Assembly (NCBI GenBank): GCA_023146545.1
Contig: JAGLBW010000040.1
Location: 1 to 38,915 of the forward strand
From: Cocleimonas sp.
GTDB taxonomy: Bacteria > Pseudomonadota > Gammaproteobacteria > Thiotrichales > Thiotrichaceae
Direction: 5' to 3'
Length of the DNA stretch: 38,915 nt
This document shows, piece by piece, positions 16,133-24,422 of the stretch (within the stretch, counting starts at the first letter, position 1; each line of letters begins with the position of its first letter). The translations under genes were made by a program, and so were the position numbers. Under the pieces are notes generated by a model. That model was not told the origin of the DNA and did not search any database. It worked only from the letters and a program-made list of their open reading frames with translations.

Positions 16133-17146
16133 CTAGTCACTTGTTTTTTTAGGGTTTAAGCCAAAATATTGCCAAGCATAGCGGGTGGCAACACGCCCTC
16201 TAGGGGTACGCATTAAAAAACCTTGTTGAATTAAAAACGGTTCCAGCACTTCTTCAATTGTTCCCCGTTCTTCTCCAATCGCGGCTGCTAAACTGTTTGA
16301 TCCTACAGGGCCTCCTTCAAATTTTTCCATAATGGCTAATAATAAGCGTCGATCCATATGATCAAGCCCTTCGCTATCAACATTGAGCATATTCAATGCC
16401 TTATCAGCAACGGTAGCGGTAACTTTACCGTCTGATTTTATTTGCGCGAAGTCCCTTACTCGTCGTAAGAGACGATTTGCGATCCGTGGTGTTCCTCTTG
16501 AACGTTGTGCAATTTCTGTTGCACCTGCACTATCAATTGTTACGCCAATAATCCCCGCTGCTCGGCGAATAATAGTACTGAGATCGGTGACATTATAAAA
16601 TTCAAGTCGTTGAACAATACCAAAACGATCCCGTAAGGGAGAGGTTAATAAACCTGCTCTGGTGGTTGCTCCGACTAAGGTAAAAGGGGGTAAATCCAGC
16701 TTGATTGAACGTGCGGAAGGACCTTCTCCAATCATAATGTCTAATTGAAAATCTTCCATAGCAGGGTAGAGAATTTCTTCTACTACAGGACTTAGACGAT
16801 GAATTTCATCAATAAACAGTACATCATGTGGTTCTAAATTGGTGAGTAAGGCGGCTAAGTCCCCTGCTTTTTCGAGCACAGGTCCTGATGTCGAACGCAT
16901 GTTGGCATTCAGCTCATTAGCAATAATATGGGAAAGGGTGGTTTTACCTAAACCAGGGGGGCCAAAAATTAACACATGATCTAAAGCTTCACCACGTGCT
17001 TTCGCGGCAGGGATAAAAATCTCCATTTGTTCGCAGACAACCGGTTGACCAATGTAATCTCGTAGGTATTGCGGTCGAATATGGGCTTCTGAAAGCTCTT
17101 CTAAACCTGCAACAGGGGAGATAATACGATCTGTTTCATCACTCAT
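16133..17146 (-). CDS. ruvB: Holliday junction branch migration ATPase RuvB
   Basis: 337 aa AAA+ motor that drives branch migration with RuvA. Visible motifs: Walker [11 protein letters not shown] (K68), Walker [10 protein letters not shown], sensor 1 GATTRAGLL, the arginine-finger region LRDRFG and the C-terminal winged helix ending [15 protein letters not shown]. The length is normal. The ATG overlaps the ruvA stop by ATGA, so the genes are translationally coupled. It is the last gene of yebC-ruvC-ruvA-ruvB. A 17-bp terminator follows within 20 nt. Confidence 0.98.
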   Translation of the reverse strand: MSDETDRIISPVAGLEELSEAHIRPQYLRDYIGQPVVCEQMEIFIPAAKARGEALDHVLIFGPPGLGKTTLSHIIANELNANMRSTSGPVLEKAGDLAALLTNLEPHDVLFIDEIHRLSPVVEEILYPAMEDFQLDIMIGEGPSARSIKLDLPPFTLVGATTRAGLLTSPLRDRFGIVQRLEFYNVTDLSTIIRRAAGIIGVTIDSAGATEIAQRSRGTPRIANRLLRRVRDFAQIKSDGKVTATVADKALNMLNVDSEGLDHMDRRLLLAIMEKFEGGPVGSNSLAAAIGEERGTIEEVLEPFLIQQGFLMRTPRGRVATRYAWQYFGLNPKKTSD

Positions 17147-17742
17147 AATAGGCTCGCTTTAAGCGCTAAACGAATCATCTCCTCGGCGGATAAATTTTCT
17201 TTGCTAATGGATGAGACCATACGACTGGCTTGAAGCGGTTTGTAGCCTAAAGCTAATAATGCAGTAACCGCTTCTTCTTCGATCTGTTGCTGTGATGGAG
17301 CGGAGGGCGTACTCGGTGGTGGGGTGTCATCTGCGTCTATTTTGGGTAAACGGTCGCGCATTTCAATGATTAAACGTTCTGCTGTTTTCTTTCCTACACC
17401 CGGTAAGCGGGTCAGTGCGGTCACATCATTGGAATGGATAAACTGAGAGAATTCTTGTGCTGTCATCCCAGAGACAATGGCTAATGCCATTTTAGGGCCG
17501 ACACCGTTGACTTTTAATAAGGTGCGAAATAAGGCGCGTTCATTTTTTGTGCCAAAAGCATACAAGGTTTGTGCATCTTCCCGCACAATAAAATGGGTAA
17601 ATAAGGTGGTTTCAGATCCGATTTCAGGTAGATCGGTAAAGGTGGTCATGGAGGCTAATAACTCATAACCGACACCGTTGACATCTAACATTAATTCAGG
17701 GACTTGTTTATAAACCAGTTTACCACGCAGTTGTCCAATCAT
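17143..17742 (-). CDS. ruvA: Holliday junction DNA-binding protein RuvA
   Basis: 199 aa. It binds the four-way junction as a tetramer and loads RuvB. The N-terminal OB fold begins [13 protein letters not shown]. Two helix-hairpin-helix motifs follow: [19 protein letters not shown] and [20 protein letters not shown] linker rich in Pro/Ser/Gln precedes domain III, which binds RuvB ([18 protein letters not shown]). AGGAT is about 8 nt upstream of the ATG. It overlaps ruvB by four bases and follows ruvC after 22 nt. Confidence 0.98.
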   Translation of the reverse strand: MIGQLRGKLVYKQVPELMLDVNGVGYELLASMTTFTDLPEIGSETTLFTHFIVREDAQTLYAFGTKNERALFRTLLKVNGVGPKMALAIVSGMTAQEFSQFIHSNDVTALTRLPGVGKKTAERLIIEMRDRLPKIDADDTPPPSTPSAPSQQQIEEEAVTALLALGYKPLQASRMVSSISKENLSAEEMIRLALKASLL

Positions 17743-17764
17743 GTGATGATCCTATTCTATCGTT

Positions 17765-18277
17765 TTAATATTTTTTTCTAGCATGCTCTAGGCGTGCTTT
17801 TAATGCACCAGTATGAGCATGACTTAAGGCAATAGCCAATGCATCGGCGGTATCAGATTGCAGCTTGCCTTGTAGGTTGAGTAAAATTTTAACCATATGT
17901 TGTACTTGTGTTTTATCGGCATTGCCTTTACCTACGGTTGCTAGTTTGATCTCGCGAGCGCTGTATTCTGCTACAGGCAGATTCTTCATCACACTGGCAC
18001 AAATCGCCGCCCCTCGTGCTTGACCAAGCTTTAAGGCAGAGGCAGGGTTTTTGGCGAGAAACACGTCTTCTATTGCCATCTGCTGAGGATGGTGTTCAAT
18101 AATAATCGTTTCAAGTTGTCTATAAATTGCACCTAAACGTTGAGGAAAAGGGGCATTACCAAGACGAATACAGGTACTAAACACATGCTGGCTATGCCGA
18201 CCATCGCTATCAATAATCCCAACTCCCGTGATACGAGAGCCAGGATCAATCCCCAAAATTCTAATGATGGATGACAA
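17765..18277 (-). CDS. ruvC: Holliday junction resolvase RuvC
   Basis: 170 aa RNase-H-fold endonuclease that cuts Holliday junctions. The acidic active site is visible: D11 in [13 protein letters not shown]70 in MAIEDVF, and the [15 protein letters not shown] motif near 140-155. The start appears to be a TTG at 18277, the only in-frame initiator that keeps the beta-1 strand. No strong ribosome site is present, but the gene begins 4 nt after the yebC stop, so coupling is likely. The length is typical. Confidence 0.96.
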   Translation of the reverse strand: MSSIIRILGIDPGSRITGVGIIDSDGRHSQHVFSTCIRLGNAPFPQRLGAIYRQLETIIIEHHPQQMAIEDVFLAKNPASALKLGQARGAAICASVMKNLPVAEYSAREIKLATVGKGNADKTQVQHMVKILLNLQGKLQSDTADALAIALSHAHTGALKARLEHARKKY

Positions 18278-18281
18278 GGGC

Positions 18282-19040
18282 TTATGCCATGCTTTCTAAA
18301 ACTTCATCAGGAATATCCGCATTAAAATAGACCTCCTGAACATCATCTAAATCTTCAAGCACGTCAATTAAACGTAGCAGTTTTTCCGCCATTTCGGCGT
18401 TAATAGCGGTGAGTAACTCAGCACGAAGGGTGATTTCGGCATTAATAATATCTAAGCTTGCTTCCGCCTTTAGTGCTTTACTAACTGCGGCGAACGTTTC
18501 GGGTGAGGTAATAACCTCTATAGTGCCATCGTCTTCAACGAGTACATCATCTGCACCTGCATCCAATGCGATATCCATAATCAAATCTTCATGTATATCT
18601 GAATTTTCTGGAAAGCTAATCAAACCCAATTTATTGAAAAGATAGGCGACTGAACCATCTGTGCCTAAGTTTCCCCCTGATTTGGTAAAGGCATGACGTA
18701 CTTCCGATACGGTGCGATTACGATTGTCGGTCATACAATCGGCAATGACTGCGATACCACCCGGCCCATAACCTTCATAACGAATTTCTTCATAATTTGC
18801 ACCATCTGTTTCGCCTGCACCCCGTTTACAAGCCCGCTCAATCGTGTCTTTGGTCATATTAGCACCGAGAGCCTTATCAACCGCTAAACGTAAGCGAGGG
18901 TGTGCGTTGGGGTCTGATGTTTTACCCTCTTTGGCGGCAACGGTGATTTCTCTGATTATTTTTGTCCAAACTTTAGCGCGCTTTTTATCATTTGCTGCTT
19001 TTTTATGTTTTATGTTCGCCCATTTACTGTGACCCGCCAT
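18282..19040 (-). CDS. yebC: YebC/PmpR-family protein
   Basis: 252 aa. It begins with the invariant [21 protein letters not shown] and contains [39 protein letters not shown] and [20 protein letters not shown], all hallmarks of the family. YebC proteins have been described as transcriptional regulators and, more recently, as factors that help ribosomes pass proline-rich stretches; which applies here cannot be told from sequence. It is the first gene of the yebC-ruvCAB cluster, with its promoter presumably in 19041-20084. Confidence 0.97.
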   Translation of the reverse strand: MAGHSKWANIKHKKAANDKKRAKVWTKIIREITVAAKEGKTSDPNAHPRLRLAVDKALGANMTKDTIERACKRGAGETDGANYEEIRYEGYGPGGIAVIADCMTDNRNRTVSEVRHAFTKSGGNLGTDGSVAYLFNKLGLISFPENSDIHEDLIMDIALDAGADDVLVEDDGTIEVITSPETFAAVSKALKAEASLDIINAEITLRAELLTAINAEMAEKLLRLIDVLEDLDDVQEVYFNADIPDEVLESMA

Positions 19041-19401
19041 AGTTTCATTCTCTTGTTTGGAGGACTCAAACTCATCAGGTTATTGTGATGTTTCTAAATG
19101 GGTTTAAGCCTTGGTTCTAAAAAGTGGAGTGACTATAACAGTTAAGGAATAACGATTAAATCATTACAATAAACGGTGATTAATATTTGCGGGGTTTGTC
19201 AGTGATTTATCGAAAAGATAGTCTCTATTGAAGCGCTTTAAGTTCGGGCTAGAAAATTTTAAATCATAAACGGGAGTGAATTTTATCAGGTGATTGTAAA
19301 CTATAAAAAATATTGGGGTTGGGATTGTCTTTTAGTAGTGTAATATAAGCCATTGAGGGGTGTGTTACTTTGTTTGTGAGTTAACGATTATCATAATAAT
19401 G

Positions 19402-19488
19402 TCAAAATTGAAGGCATCTTTCTTTCTCAATTGTTGCTCTCTTCATCACAAAAATAATGTCTTCTTTAAAAGTACTTCCAATATTCAT
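19402..19488 (-). CDS. Possible 28-residue small protein with a strong ribosome site
   Basis: The ATG at 19488 is preceded by AAGGAGATCAT, a near-perfect Shine-Dalgarno at 5 nt spacing, rarer in this window than a simple GGA. The product is hydrophilic and basic (starts MNIGSTFKEDIIFVMKRAT). No family is recognised. It could be a small protein, a leader peptide or the 5' end of a lost gene. Confidence 0.3.
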   Translation of the reverse strand: MNIGSTFKEDIIFVMKRATIEKERCLQF

Positions 19489-19681
19489 ATGATCTCCTTG
19501 GTGTTTATAAACGTAGAGTGTGATAGCGTCTAGTGTTTTCATCTTTATGGTAGCTATTTAAGCGGGTTTTACCTTTGAGTAGGTGGAAGTTGCATCCTGT
19601 CCGTGCACCGCTCAGATGAAGTCATGAGATCCTGTTTGCACTTTTTTATGATTTTAGTATAAAAAATAGGAAAATGTTGTC

Positions 19682-19710
19682 TTGACGAAGCGTTACAGTT
19701 AGCGTATAAA
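19682..19710 (+). promoter_or_regulatory. Candidate sigma-70 promoter, 375 nt upstream of dacB
   Basis: TTGACG (19682-19687), 17-bp spacer, TATAAA (19705-19710). It is close to consensus. If it drives dacB it implies a long 5' leader of about 370 nt; it could instead drive a small RNA. Confidence 0.5.
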
Positions 19711-20084
19711 TCATACCTATAAGTTTTATTTATTCGCTAATAAGTGGCGAATAATTATGGACTATTTTTAATTGTTCAGCTTCTATATAAAGTAGACGTG
19801 CCATAATTTTCAGCTCATTTTTAAGTTGTTTGTTAAAACAAAATTAGTTTTGGGGTTTTCAGCAAATTAGGGATATTGATTGTTTTACGGTAGGGCTTAA
19901 ATTTATACTCTCCTGTATTCAAAATGTCAGTGTTTCAAAGAACAATAAAATATCGATACATCACTTTGCATCATCATACTTGTCTTTGAAGGGCGCAAGA
20001 TTTTCATTAATAAGGATACGCTAAAAATTAGTTTTGGTATCTATAGTTGACTGGTTTTTAGTTATTTAAAAGGGGAATAACACA

Positions 20085-21677
20085 ATGAATTATAAAAGGA
20101 TTAAGGTTTTATTTGGCTCGTGTCTACTGCTTTTGAGTAGTATGACAGCAACTGTTGAGGGACAACAACAACCTCCTATTTATAATAATTTGCCCGCTGA
20201 AATACAAAACCTGCTTCAAAAATCACGTATATCACCACGTGGTATGAGTGTTTATGTTCATGCGGTAGGATCACCTCGACCCTTGCTGGCTTATAAAGCG
20301 ACACAGCCTCGTTCACCCGCTTCAGTTATGAAATTAGTAACAGCTCATGTAGCATTAGGCGTTTTAGGACCAAACCATCGTTGGCCTGTGGATATTTTTA
20401 CAACAGGACGGGTGCAAAATGGGCAATTAGTCGGTGACCTCTACCTAAAAGGTTATGGTGCACCTGATTTTGGTAGCTCTGATTTGCGTTCTTTGTTGCA
20501 AAAGCTACGCCAACGAGGGATTTATAGTATTCAAGGACGCTTAATTTTTGATAATACCCATTTTTATGTCCCAAAGGTTAATCCTGGGGATTTTGATGGA
20601 AAACCTTATTCCCGTTATAACGCACAACCTGATGCTTTATTATTTAATGAACGCCTCAGTCATTTTTCAGTTAATGCAAGAGGCGGTCGTGTCGTTGCTA
20701 AAGCAACAACGCCTGCACATAACTTGGTGGTTGTTAATAAAATGAAAAAAGTACGCCGTGGATGTCGTACTCGAATTGGCGTCAGAAAAAGCGGTGGACG
20801 GGTTATTGTCAGCTTTAAAGGTACTTTCTCATCGGGTTGTGGAACCCGCACTTATTCTCGTGTAGTAAGTAACCCTGCTAATATGTTGTATTCAGCGATT
20901 AATAATATTTGGAGTCGTGAATTGAACGGACAAATACGTGCAGGTTTTGGTATAGGTCGTACACCTGCTCATGCTAGAAAACTAGCAAGCTTTAACTCGG
21001 GTACACTGGCTCAGATTTTACCGAAGTTAGGTAAAGACAGTAATAATGTAGTGGCACGTCAACTGTTGTTATCCATTGGTGCGAAACGTTATGGTGCGCC
21101 AGGAACTCCACGTAAAGGTGCTGATGCCATTAATGACTATTTGACCAAAAGAGGATTAAGATTTCCTGAGTTACGCATTGAAAATGGTTCGGGCCTAAGT
21201 CGTCATGCGCGCATTAGTGCGAAACATATTTCTGATTTATTAATGGATGCTTATAATGGACCTTATCGTCATTTATTTATGCAGTCTTTATCCATTGCAG
21301 GGGTTGATGGCACAATGAAACGTCGGTTGCGTGGAACGGGTGTAAAAGGGCGAGGTTTCTTTAAGACAGGAACACTACGAGATGTTCGTGGAGTTGCAGG
21401 TTATGTGAGAGCGGCTGATGGAAAAATCTATATTGTGTCTATTCTTCATAATGAAAAGGAATCCCGTAGAGCAAGACGAAGCCATGATCGTTTGATTCAG
21501 TGGGTATTTAAAGGAGGGCGTTCTAAGAATGGACAGATTGCACGTTATCAGCCAAAACGCCAATTTGTTCCAAGAGCAAGCGCTCAAGTAGCTTCTCAAC
21601 AACCAAACCTTGCGCGTTGGAATGATGATGATCAAAGTATCGTTCAGGCTTACCATGCTTTGGCGAATAGACGTTAA
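20085..21677 (+). CDS. dacB: D-alanyl-D-alanine carboxypeptidase/endopeptidase (PBP4 family, S13)
   Basis: 530 aa periplasmic penicillin-binding protein that trims pentapeptides and cuts D-Ala-mDAP cross-links. The signal peptide is followed by the S13 catalytic motifs: SxxK at S80-K83 (SPASVMKLVT), SxN at S319-N321 (SNNVVARQLL), and KTG at 427-429 (FFKTGTLRDVRGVAGYV). The large insertion between SxxK and SxN (about 110-290) is typical of PBP4. AAAAGGGGAA lies before the ATG. It is about 50 residues longer than E. coli PBP4, with a basic, Gln/Asn-rich C-terminal tail. It converges on a minus-strand acyltransferase gene and appears to be monocistronic. Confidence 0.94.
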   Translation: MNYKRIKVLFGSCLLLLSSMTATVEGQQQPPIYNNLPAEIQNLLQKSRISPRGMSVYVHAVGSPRPLLAYKATQPRSPASVMKLVTAHVALGVLGPNHRWPVDIFTTGRVQNGQLVGDLYLKGYGAPDFGSSDLRSLLQKLRQRGIYSIQGRLIFDNTHFYVPKVNPGDFDGKPYSRYNAQPDALLFNERLSHFSVNARGGRVVAKATTPAHNLVVVNKMKKVRRGCRTRIGVRKSGGRVIVSFKGTFSSGCGTRTYSRVVSNPANMLYSAINNIWSRELNGQIRAGFGIGRTPAHARKLASFNSGTLAQILPKLGKDSNNVVARQLLLSIGAKRYGAPGTPRKGADAINDYLTKRGLRFPELRIENGSGLSRHARISAKHISDLLMDAYNGPYRHLFMQSLSIAGVDGTMKRRLRGTGVKGRGFFKTGTLRDVRGVAGYVRAADGKIYIVSILHNEKESRRARRSHDRLIQWVFKGGRSKNGQIARYQPKRQFVPRASAQVASQQPNLARWNDDDQSIVQAYHALANRR

Positions 21678-21791
21678 TTTGATGAGCTAATAGATCACTT
21701 AACTTAATTTTTGAGGGCAATACTTGAGATAGGCTTGCTCTTAAGGTTAAATCTATAACATCATAAACTCTATCCTTCTTTGCCCTATTGT

Positions 21792-22694
21792 TTAAGAAAT
21801 AATGAGTACCGATTGAGTGAGTCGAAGCGGCTCTGGAATAAGATCCCATTTATATTGATGCCCTTTCTGTATCTTGCCATTAATACCAGGTGCGCTAAGG
21901 TTATAACGAAATCCTTCCATTGCAGGATTGGTAATATTTTTAACAACGCTGATAATTCCCAAGCCTGATGCTTTATGTGGGTTGTACCATGTTAAATAAT
22001 CATCACAATGAAAGCGATTTTGATAGCGATGGATAACACAACAGTTAATCCCTACCATTTCCCTTCCTAGCATATATTTATCAATTTTTAAGTTAGCGCG
22101 TTGTGATTGTTCTAAAGTGTTTAACCAAGATAGAGTCACCTCAAGATACTGATCATAAGGTGTGTTCCCAAAACGATTTCCACGTTGTTCCCATATGGTT
22201 TGCATCCATTGCCATGCGAGGCGCACATCACTTAAATTCCCTTGTTGAATATTAAACTGTTCCGCTTTTTTTAGTTTTCGGCGCAGGTCTTTTTTACGTG
22301 AAGAAGAAAAAAAACGCCAATAGCGTTCTAGTGGCATACCATAGGTGCTTGCTGTCGCTTGTTTTGGAATAAAAGACAAATCAGAGATCACATCACAGTC
22401 AAAATAAGCGTGTGATAAACGGCTTAAAATATGAGTAGCCCCTGGTGTATAGGTGGGACTAATTGCAGGCGAGTTAGGCATTGCTGCTATATAGCTTAAT
22501 CGTTTTTGTTGCCCTGATCGATAATAATAACCTACAGGTAAATAGCCAGTGGGTTTGCCCTTGTGATCACGAGATACCAGTAAATGTCCATCCTCCATGT
22601 CAGGGTATTGAAGCATTTCTTCGATGACAGGATGATCAGCATAGAGTGAGCCATCATCTAATAATTTAGCTATTTTTGATTCTTTTTTATTCAT
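21792..22694 (-). CDS. GNAT/FemAB-like acyltransferase (BioF2-type domain)
   Basis: 300 aa from the ATG at 22694; an in-frame GTG at 22706 is an alternative, and neither has a clear Shine-Dalgarno. The middle and C-terminal parts look like the Acetyltransf_6 (BioF2-like) family: a basic helix RKKDLRRKLKKAEQF (about 130-145), then WQWMQTIWEQRGNRFG, and the acyl-CoA-binding region YNPHKASGLGIISVVKNI (about 235-252). The N-terminus lacks a signal, so it is cytoplasmic. Substrate unknown; relatives act on peptidoglycan precursors, polysaccharides or small metabolites. The C-terminal YNLSAPGINGKIQKGHQYKWDL matches the end of that fold. It is transcribed in the same direction as the phosphatase gene upstream (235-nt gap). 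Confidence 0.75.
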   Translation of the reverse strand: MNKKESKIAKLLDDGSLYADHPVIEEMLQYPDMEDGHLLVSRDHKGKPTGYLPVGYYYRSGQQKRLSYIAAMPNSPAISPTYTPGATHILSRLSHAYFDCDVISDLSFIPKQATASTYGMPLERYWRFFSSSRKKDLRRKLKKAEQFNIQQGNLSDVRLAWQWMQTIWEQRGNRFGNTPYDQYLEVTLSWLNTLEQSQRANLKIDKYMLGREMVGINCCVIHRYQNRFHCDDYLTWYNPHKASGLGIISVVKNITNPAMEGFRYNLSAPGINGKIQKGHQYKWDLIPEPLRLTQSVLIIS

Positions 22695-22770
22695 ACGAAA
22701 GTTCACTTTTTAGATAGGGCTTAAAGGATAATGCTTCTTCTAAACTAATAAGCGATTGATTATTTTTAAA

Positions 22771-22809
22771 TTTAAGCGTTGCTTGGAGAGTAGCCGAGCA
22801 ACGCTTAAA
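22771..22809 (-). terminator. Long hairpin, probable terminator of the phosphatase gene
   Basis: 16-bp stem, TTTAAGCGTTGCTTGG (22771-22786) and CCGAGCAACGCTTAAA (22794-22809), with one G-U position and a 7-nt loop. On the minus strand it is followed by TTTAAAAATA, a weak T-tract. It lies 121 nt past the stop at 22930. Confidence 0.55.
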
Positions 22810-22810
22810 A

Positions 22811-22847
22811 GGGGTGGGGGTATAGGGTTTGGGGGAGGGCGTAAGGG
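22811..22847 (+). other. G-quadruplex motif (six G-runs)
   Basis: G-runs at 22811-22814, 22816-22820, 22825-22827, 22831-22835, 22837-22839 and 22845-22847, with loops of 1 to 5 nt, on the plus strand. This satisfies the standard G3+N1-7 quadruplex pattern in otherwise AT-rich DNA. It abuts the hairpin at 22771-22809. Confidence 0.7.
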
Positions 22848-22929
22848 TCTTGCTTTTGGGAGTCAGTACATCCTTTGGATAGGATGCACTTAAATAAAGT
22901 CTGAATTAATTTTTTAGGTACATTATAGA

Positions 22930-23247
22930 TTACAAATAAGGTGCTATAGCATCCTCTAAGTGAGAAATGAGTGCTTGATCCATAAAACGATACTCATCAG
23001 GAATATCTAAAATAGAAATAAGTTTGTAATCAAGCCGTTGTTTAAATTTAGCGATCATCCTGTTTTTATGTTTTTTTTCCATAACAAAAATGTGATCTGC
23101 CCATCTTATATCGTTTTCAGAAAGCGTATGTTTTGCTTTAGGGCTTGTTCCAGCTGAACGTGTGTTATAGCCTTTTTGCCTAAATACTTTCGCTGCTGTA
23201 GGGCTTCTCCACTGATTTCGACTACAAATAAATAAAAAATTAGTCAT
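22930..23247 (-). CDS. Low-molecular-weight protein-tyrosine-phosphatase-like protein
   Basis: 105 aa, shorter than classical LMW-PTPs (about 150 aa) but matching a short subfamily often annotated as phosphotyrosine phosphatase. The P-loop C(X)5R-S is at C8-R14-S15 (LFICSRNQWRSPTAA). The general-acid loop is represented by IPDEYRFMD near residues 82-90, in place of the usual DPY. RSAGTSP and the DHIFVMEKKH strand also fit the fold. It is cytoplasmic, with no signal. Substrate unknown; tRNA, arsenate and tyrosine-phosphate roles exist among relatives. It is followed by a 16-bp hairpin and preceded by a small basic ORF 46 nt upstream. Confidence 0.85.
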   Translation of the reverse strand: MTNFLFICSRNQWRSPTAAKVFRQKGYNTRSAGTSPKAKHTLSENDIRWADHIFVMEKKHKNRMIAKFKQRLDYKLISILDIPDEYRFMDQALISHLEDAIAPYL

Positions 23248-23293
23248 CGGATTCCAGTTAGAGTAGCTGTCTCGTTGTTTTTTTAGGGTAGTT

Positions 23294-23449
23294 CTAAACT
23301 AACTGTTTTGCTCGGTATAGCTTGATGGAGCGACCATATAACCGTTTTGTATTTTTCTCAACACCATAATGTTGAATATAATTAACGTTATTATTTTTTG
23401 ATAAGTATTGAGATTGTCTCCACTTTTTATTACCTAAAAAATTTTTCAT
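23294..23449 (-). CDS. Possible small basic protein, unknown
   Basis: 51 aa from the ATG at 23449, which has GAGGA about 10 nt upstream; longer starts at 23470 or 23491 lack a ribosome site. The product is rich in Lys/Arg/Asn/Tyr (begins MKNFLGNKKWRQSQYLSKNN), with no membrane segment or cysteines. It ends 46 nt before the phosphatase start, on the same strand, so the pair may be co-transcribed. No family recognised. It could be an RNA- or DNA-binding microprotein, or spurious. Confidence 0.4.
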   Translation of the reverse strand: MKNFLGNKKWRQSQYLSKNNNVNYIQHYGVEKNTKRLYGRSIKLYRAKQLV

Positions 23450-23828
23450 ACGTTGTGTATCCTCGGACATTATTAGGCTGAGTAGCCGCAATAACGTGTA
23501 AAGATGTGAGCAGTCTACCTGTTTTCTTTTGATTGTGAAGGGATAAAACGATGAACGGAGGCTTAACTTATTTTAGTATTTAAATACATTCTTATATTGT
23601 AATATAACTTTATATAGATATTTGTTATTTTTATGTTGGCTGTTCTCTTTTAAAGAATTGATATTAGTCAATATTTTATTTTTTAAGTGCTTATTACAAG
23701 TGAAAATAAAGGTCATCTTAATAAAAAAGATCATTAAAAAAATGATAAACGGTTGTCCTTATTGAGGTTGCCGATTGATACTATAATTGATTTTTGTTCG
23801 CATTTTAAAATAAAAGGAGAGAATTTAA
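23450..23828. other. Intergenic region upstream of hupE
   Basis: 379 very AT-rich bases between divergent genes. A perfect TATAAT is present at 23782-23787, 42 nt before the hupE GTG, but the expected -35 position reads TTATTG, so an activator may be needed. A short palindrome ATTGATATTAGTCAAT lies further upstream. No gene seen. Confidence 0.45.
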
Positions 23829-24419
23829 GTGTATTCTTTTAAACCGTTAAGTCTTGGTTTGTTGTTATTAATTGTCAGTTCGGCTACTTTTGCTCATGCT
23901 GACGTGGCTTCATTGAGTGGTGGTTTTAGTAGTGGTTTTTTACATCCTATTTCAGGCTTAGATCATGTGGTGGCAATGGTTGCAGTAGGGCTTTGGGGTG
24001 TTTTTCTAGGTCGTCCTGCAATTTGGGTTTTACCCGTTGTTTTTCCCTTGGTTATGGCTTTTGGTGGCGCATTAGGTGTTGCGGGTATTCCTATTCCTTA
24101 TATTGAAACAGGGATTGCACTTTCAGGATTGGTATTGGGTCTAGCCGTTGCTTTTATGATCCGTCCGCCGCTTTGGATTGCCGCAACACTTGTGGCTGCT
24201 TTTGCTATTTTTCATGGTCATGCTCATGGTGCAGAACTACCCCGTGCGGCTAACCCTTTGGTTTATAGTCTTGGTTTTGTGATTAGCACGGGGTTATTAC
24301 ACTTGGCAGGTATTCTGTTTGGTGAGCTAAACCGTTGGTCTTGGGGAAATATAGCGGTCAGGTTTGGAGGTGGTGTGATTGCATTAATTGGGTTAGCCTT
24401 TTTAACCCATGTTTTATAA
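23829..24419 (+). CDS. hupE: HupE/UreJ-family membrane transporter
   Basis: 196 aa; starts with GTG at 23829, with AGGAGAG 7 nt upstream. A cleavable signal (ends SSATFAHA) is followed by about six membrane helices. The family signatures HPISGLDH (about residues 38-45) and FHGHAHG (about 116-122) supply the metal-binding histidines. HupE/UreJ proteins are nickel (or cobalt) permeases that supply [NiFe] hydrogenase or urease. Neither enzyme is in this window, so the metal and client are open. It converges on hemN with only 3 nt between the stop codons and no terminator between them. Confidence 0.9.
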   Translation: MYSFKPLSLGLLLLIVSSATFAHADVASLSGGFSSGFLHPISGLDHVVAMVAVGLWGVFLGRPAIWVLPVVFPLVMAFGGALGVAGIPIPYIETGIALSGLVLGLAVAFMIRPPLWIAATLVAAFAIFHGHAHGAELPRAANPLVYSLGFVISTGLLHLAGILFGELNRWSWGNIAVRFGGGVIALIGLAFLTHVL

Positions 24420-24422
24420 CGG

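Larger units (their letters stand above)
19041..20084. other. 1-kb intergenic region between yebC and dacB
   Basis: 1044 AT-rich bases between divergent genes. It holds a possible 28-codon minus-strand ORF (19402-19488), a consensus-like sigma-70 promoter (19682-19710, plus), an 8-bp inverted repeat TTATTCGC/GCGAATAA (19730-19754), and a 13-bp direct repeat AAATTAGTTTTGG (19841-19853 and 20025-20037). No tRNA or recognised riboswitch was found. The length leaves room for a small RNA. Confidence 0.5.
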
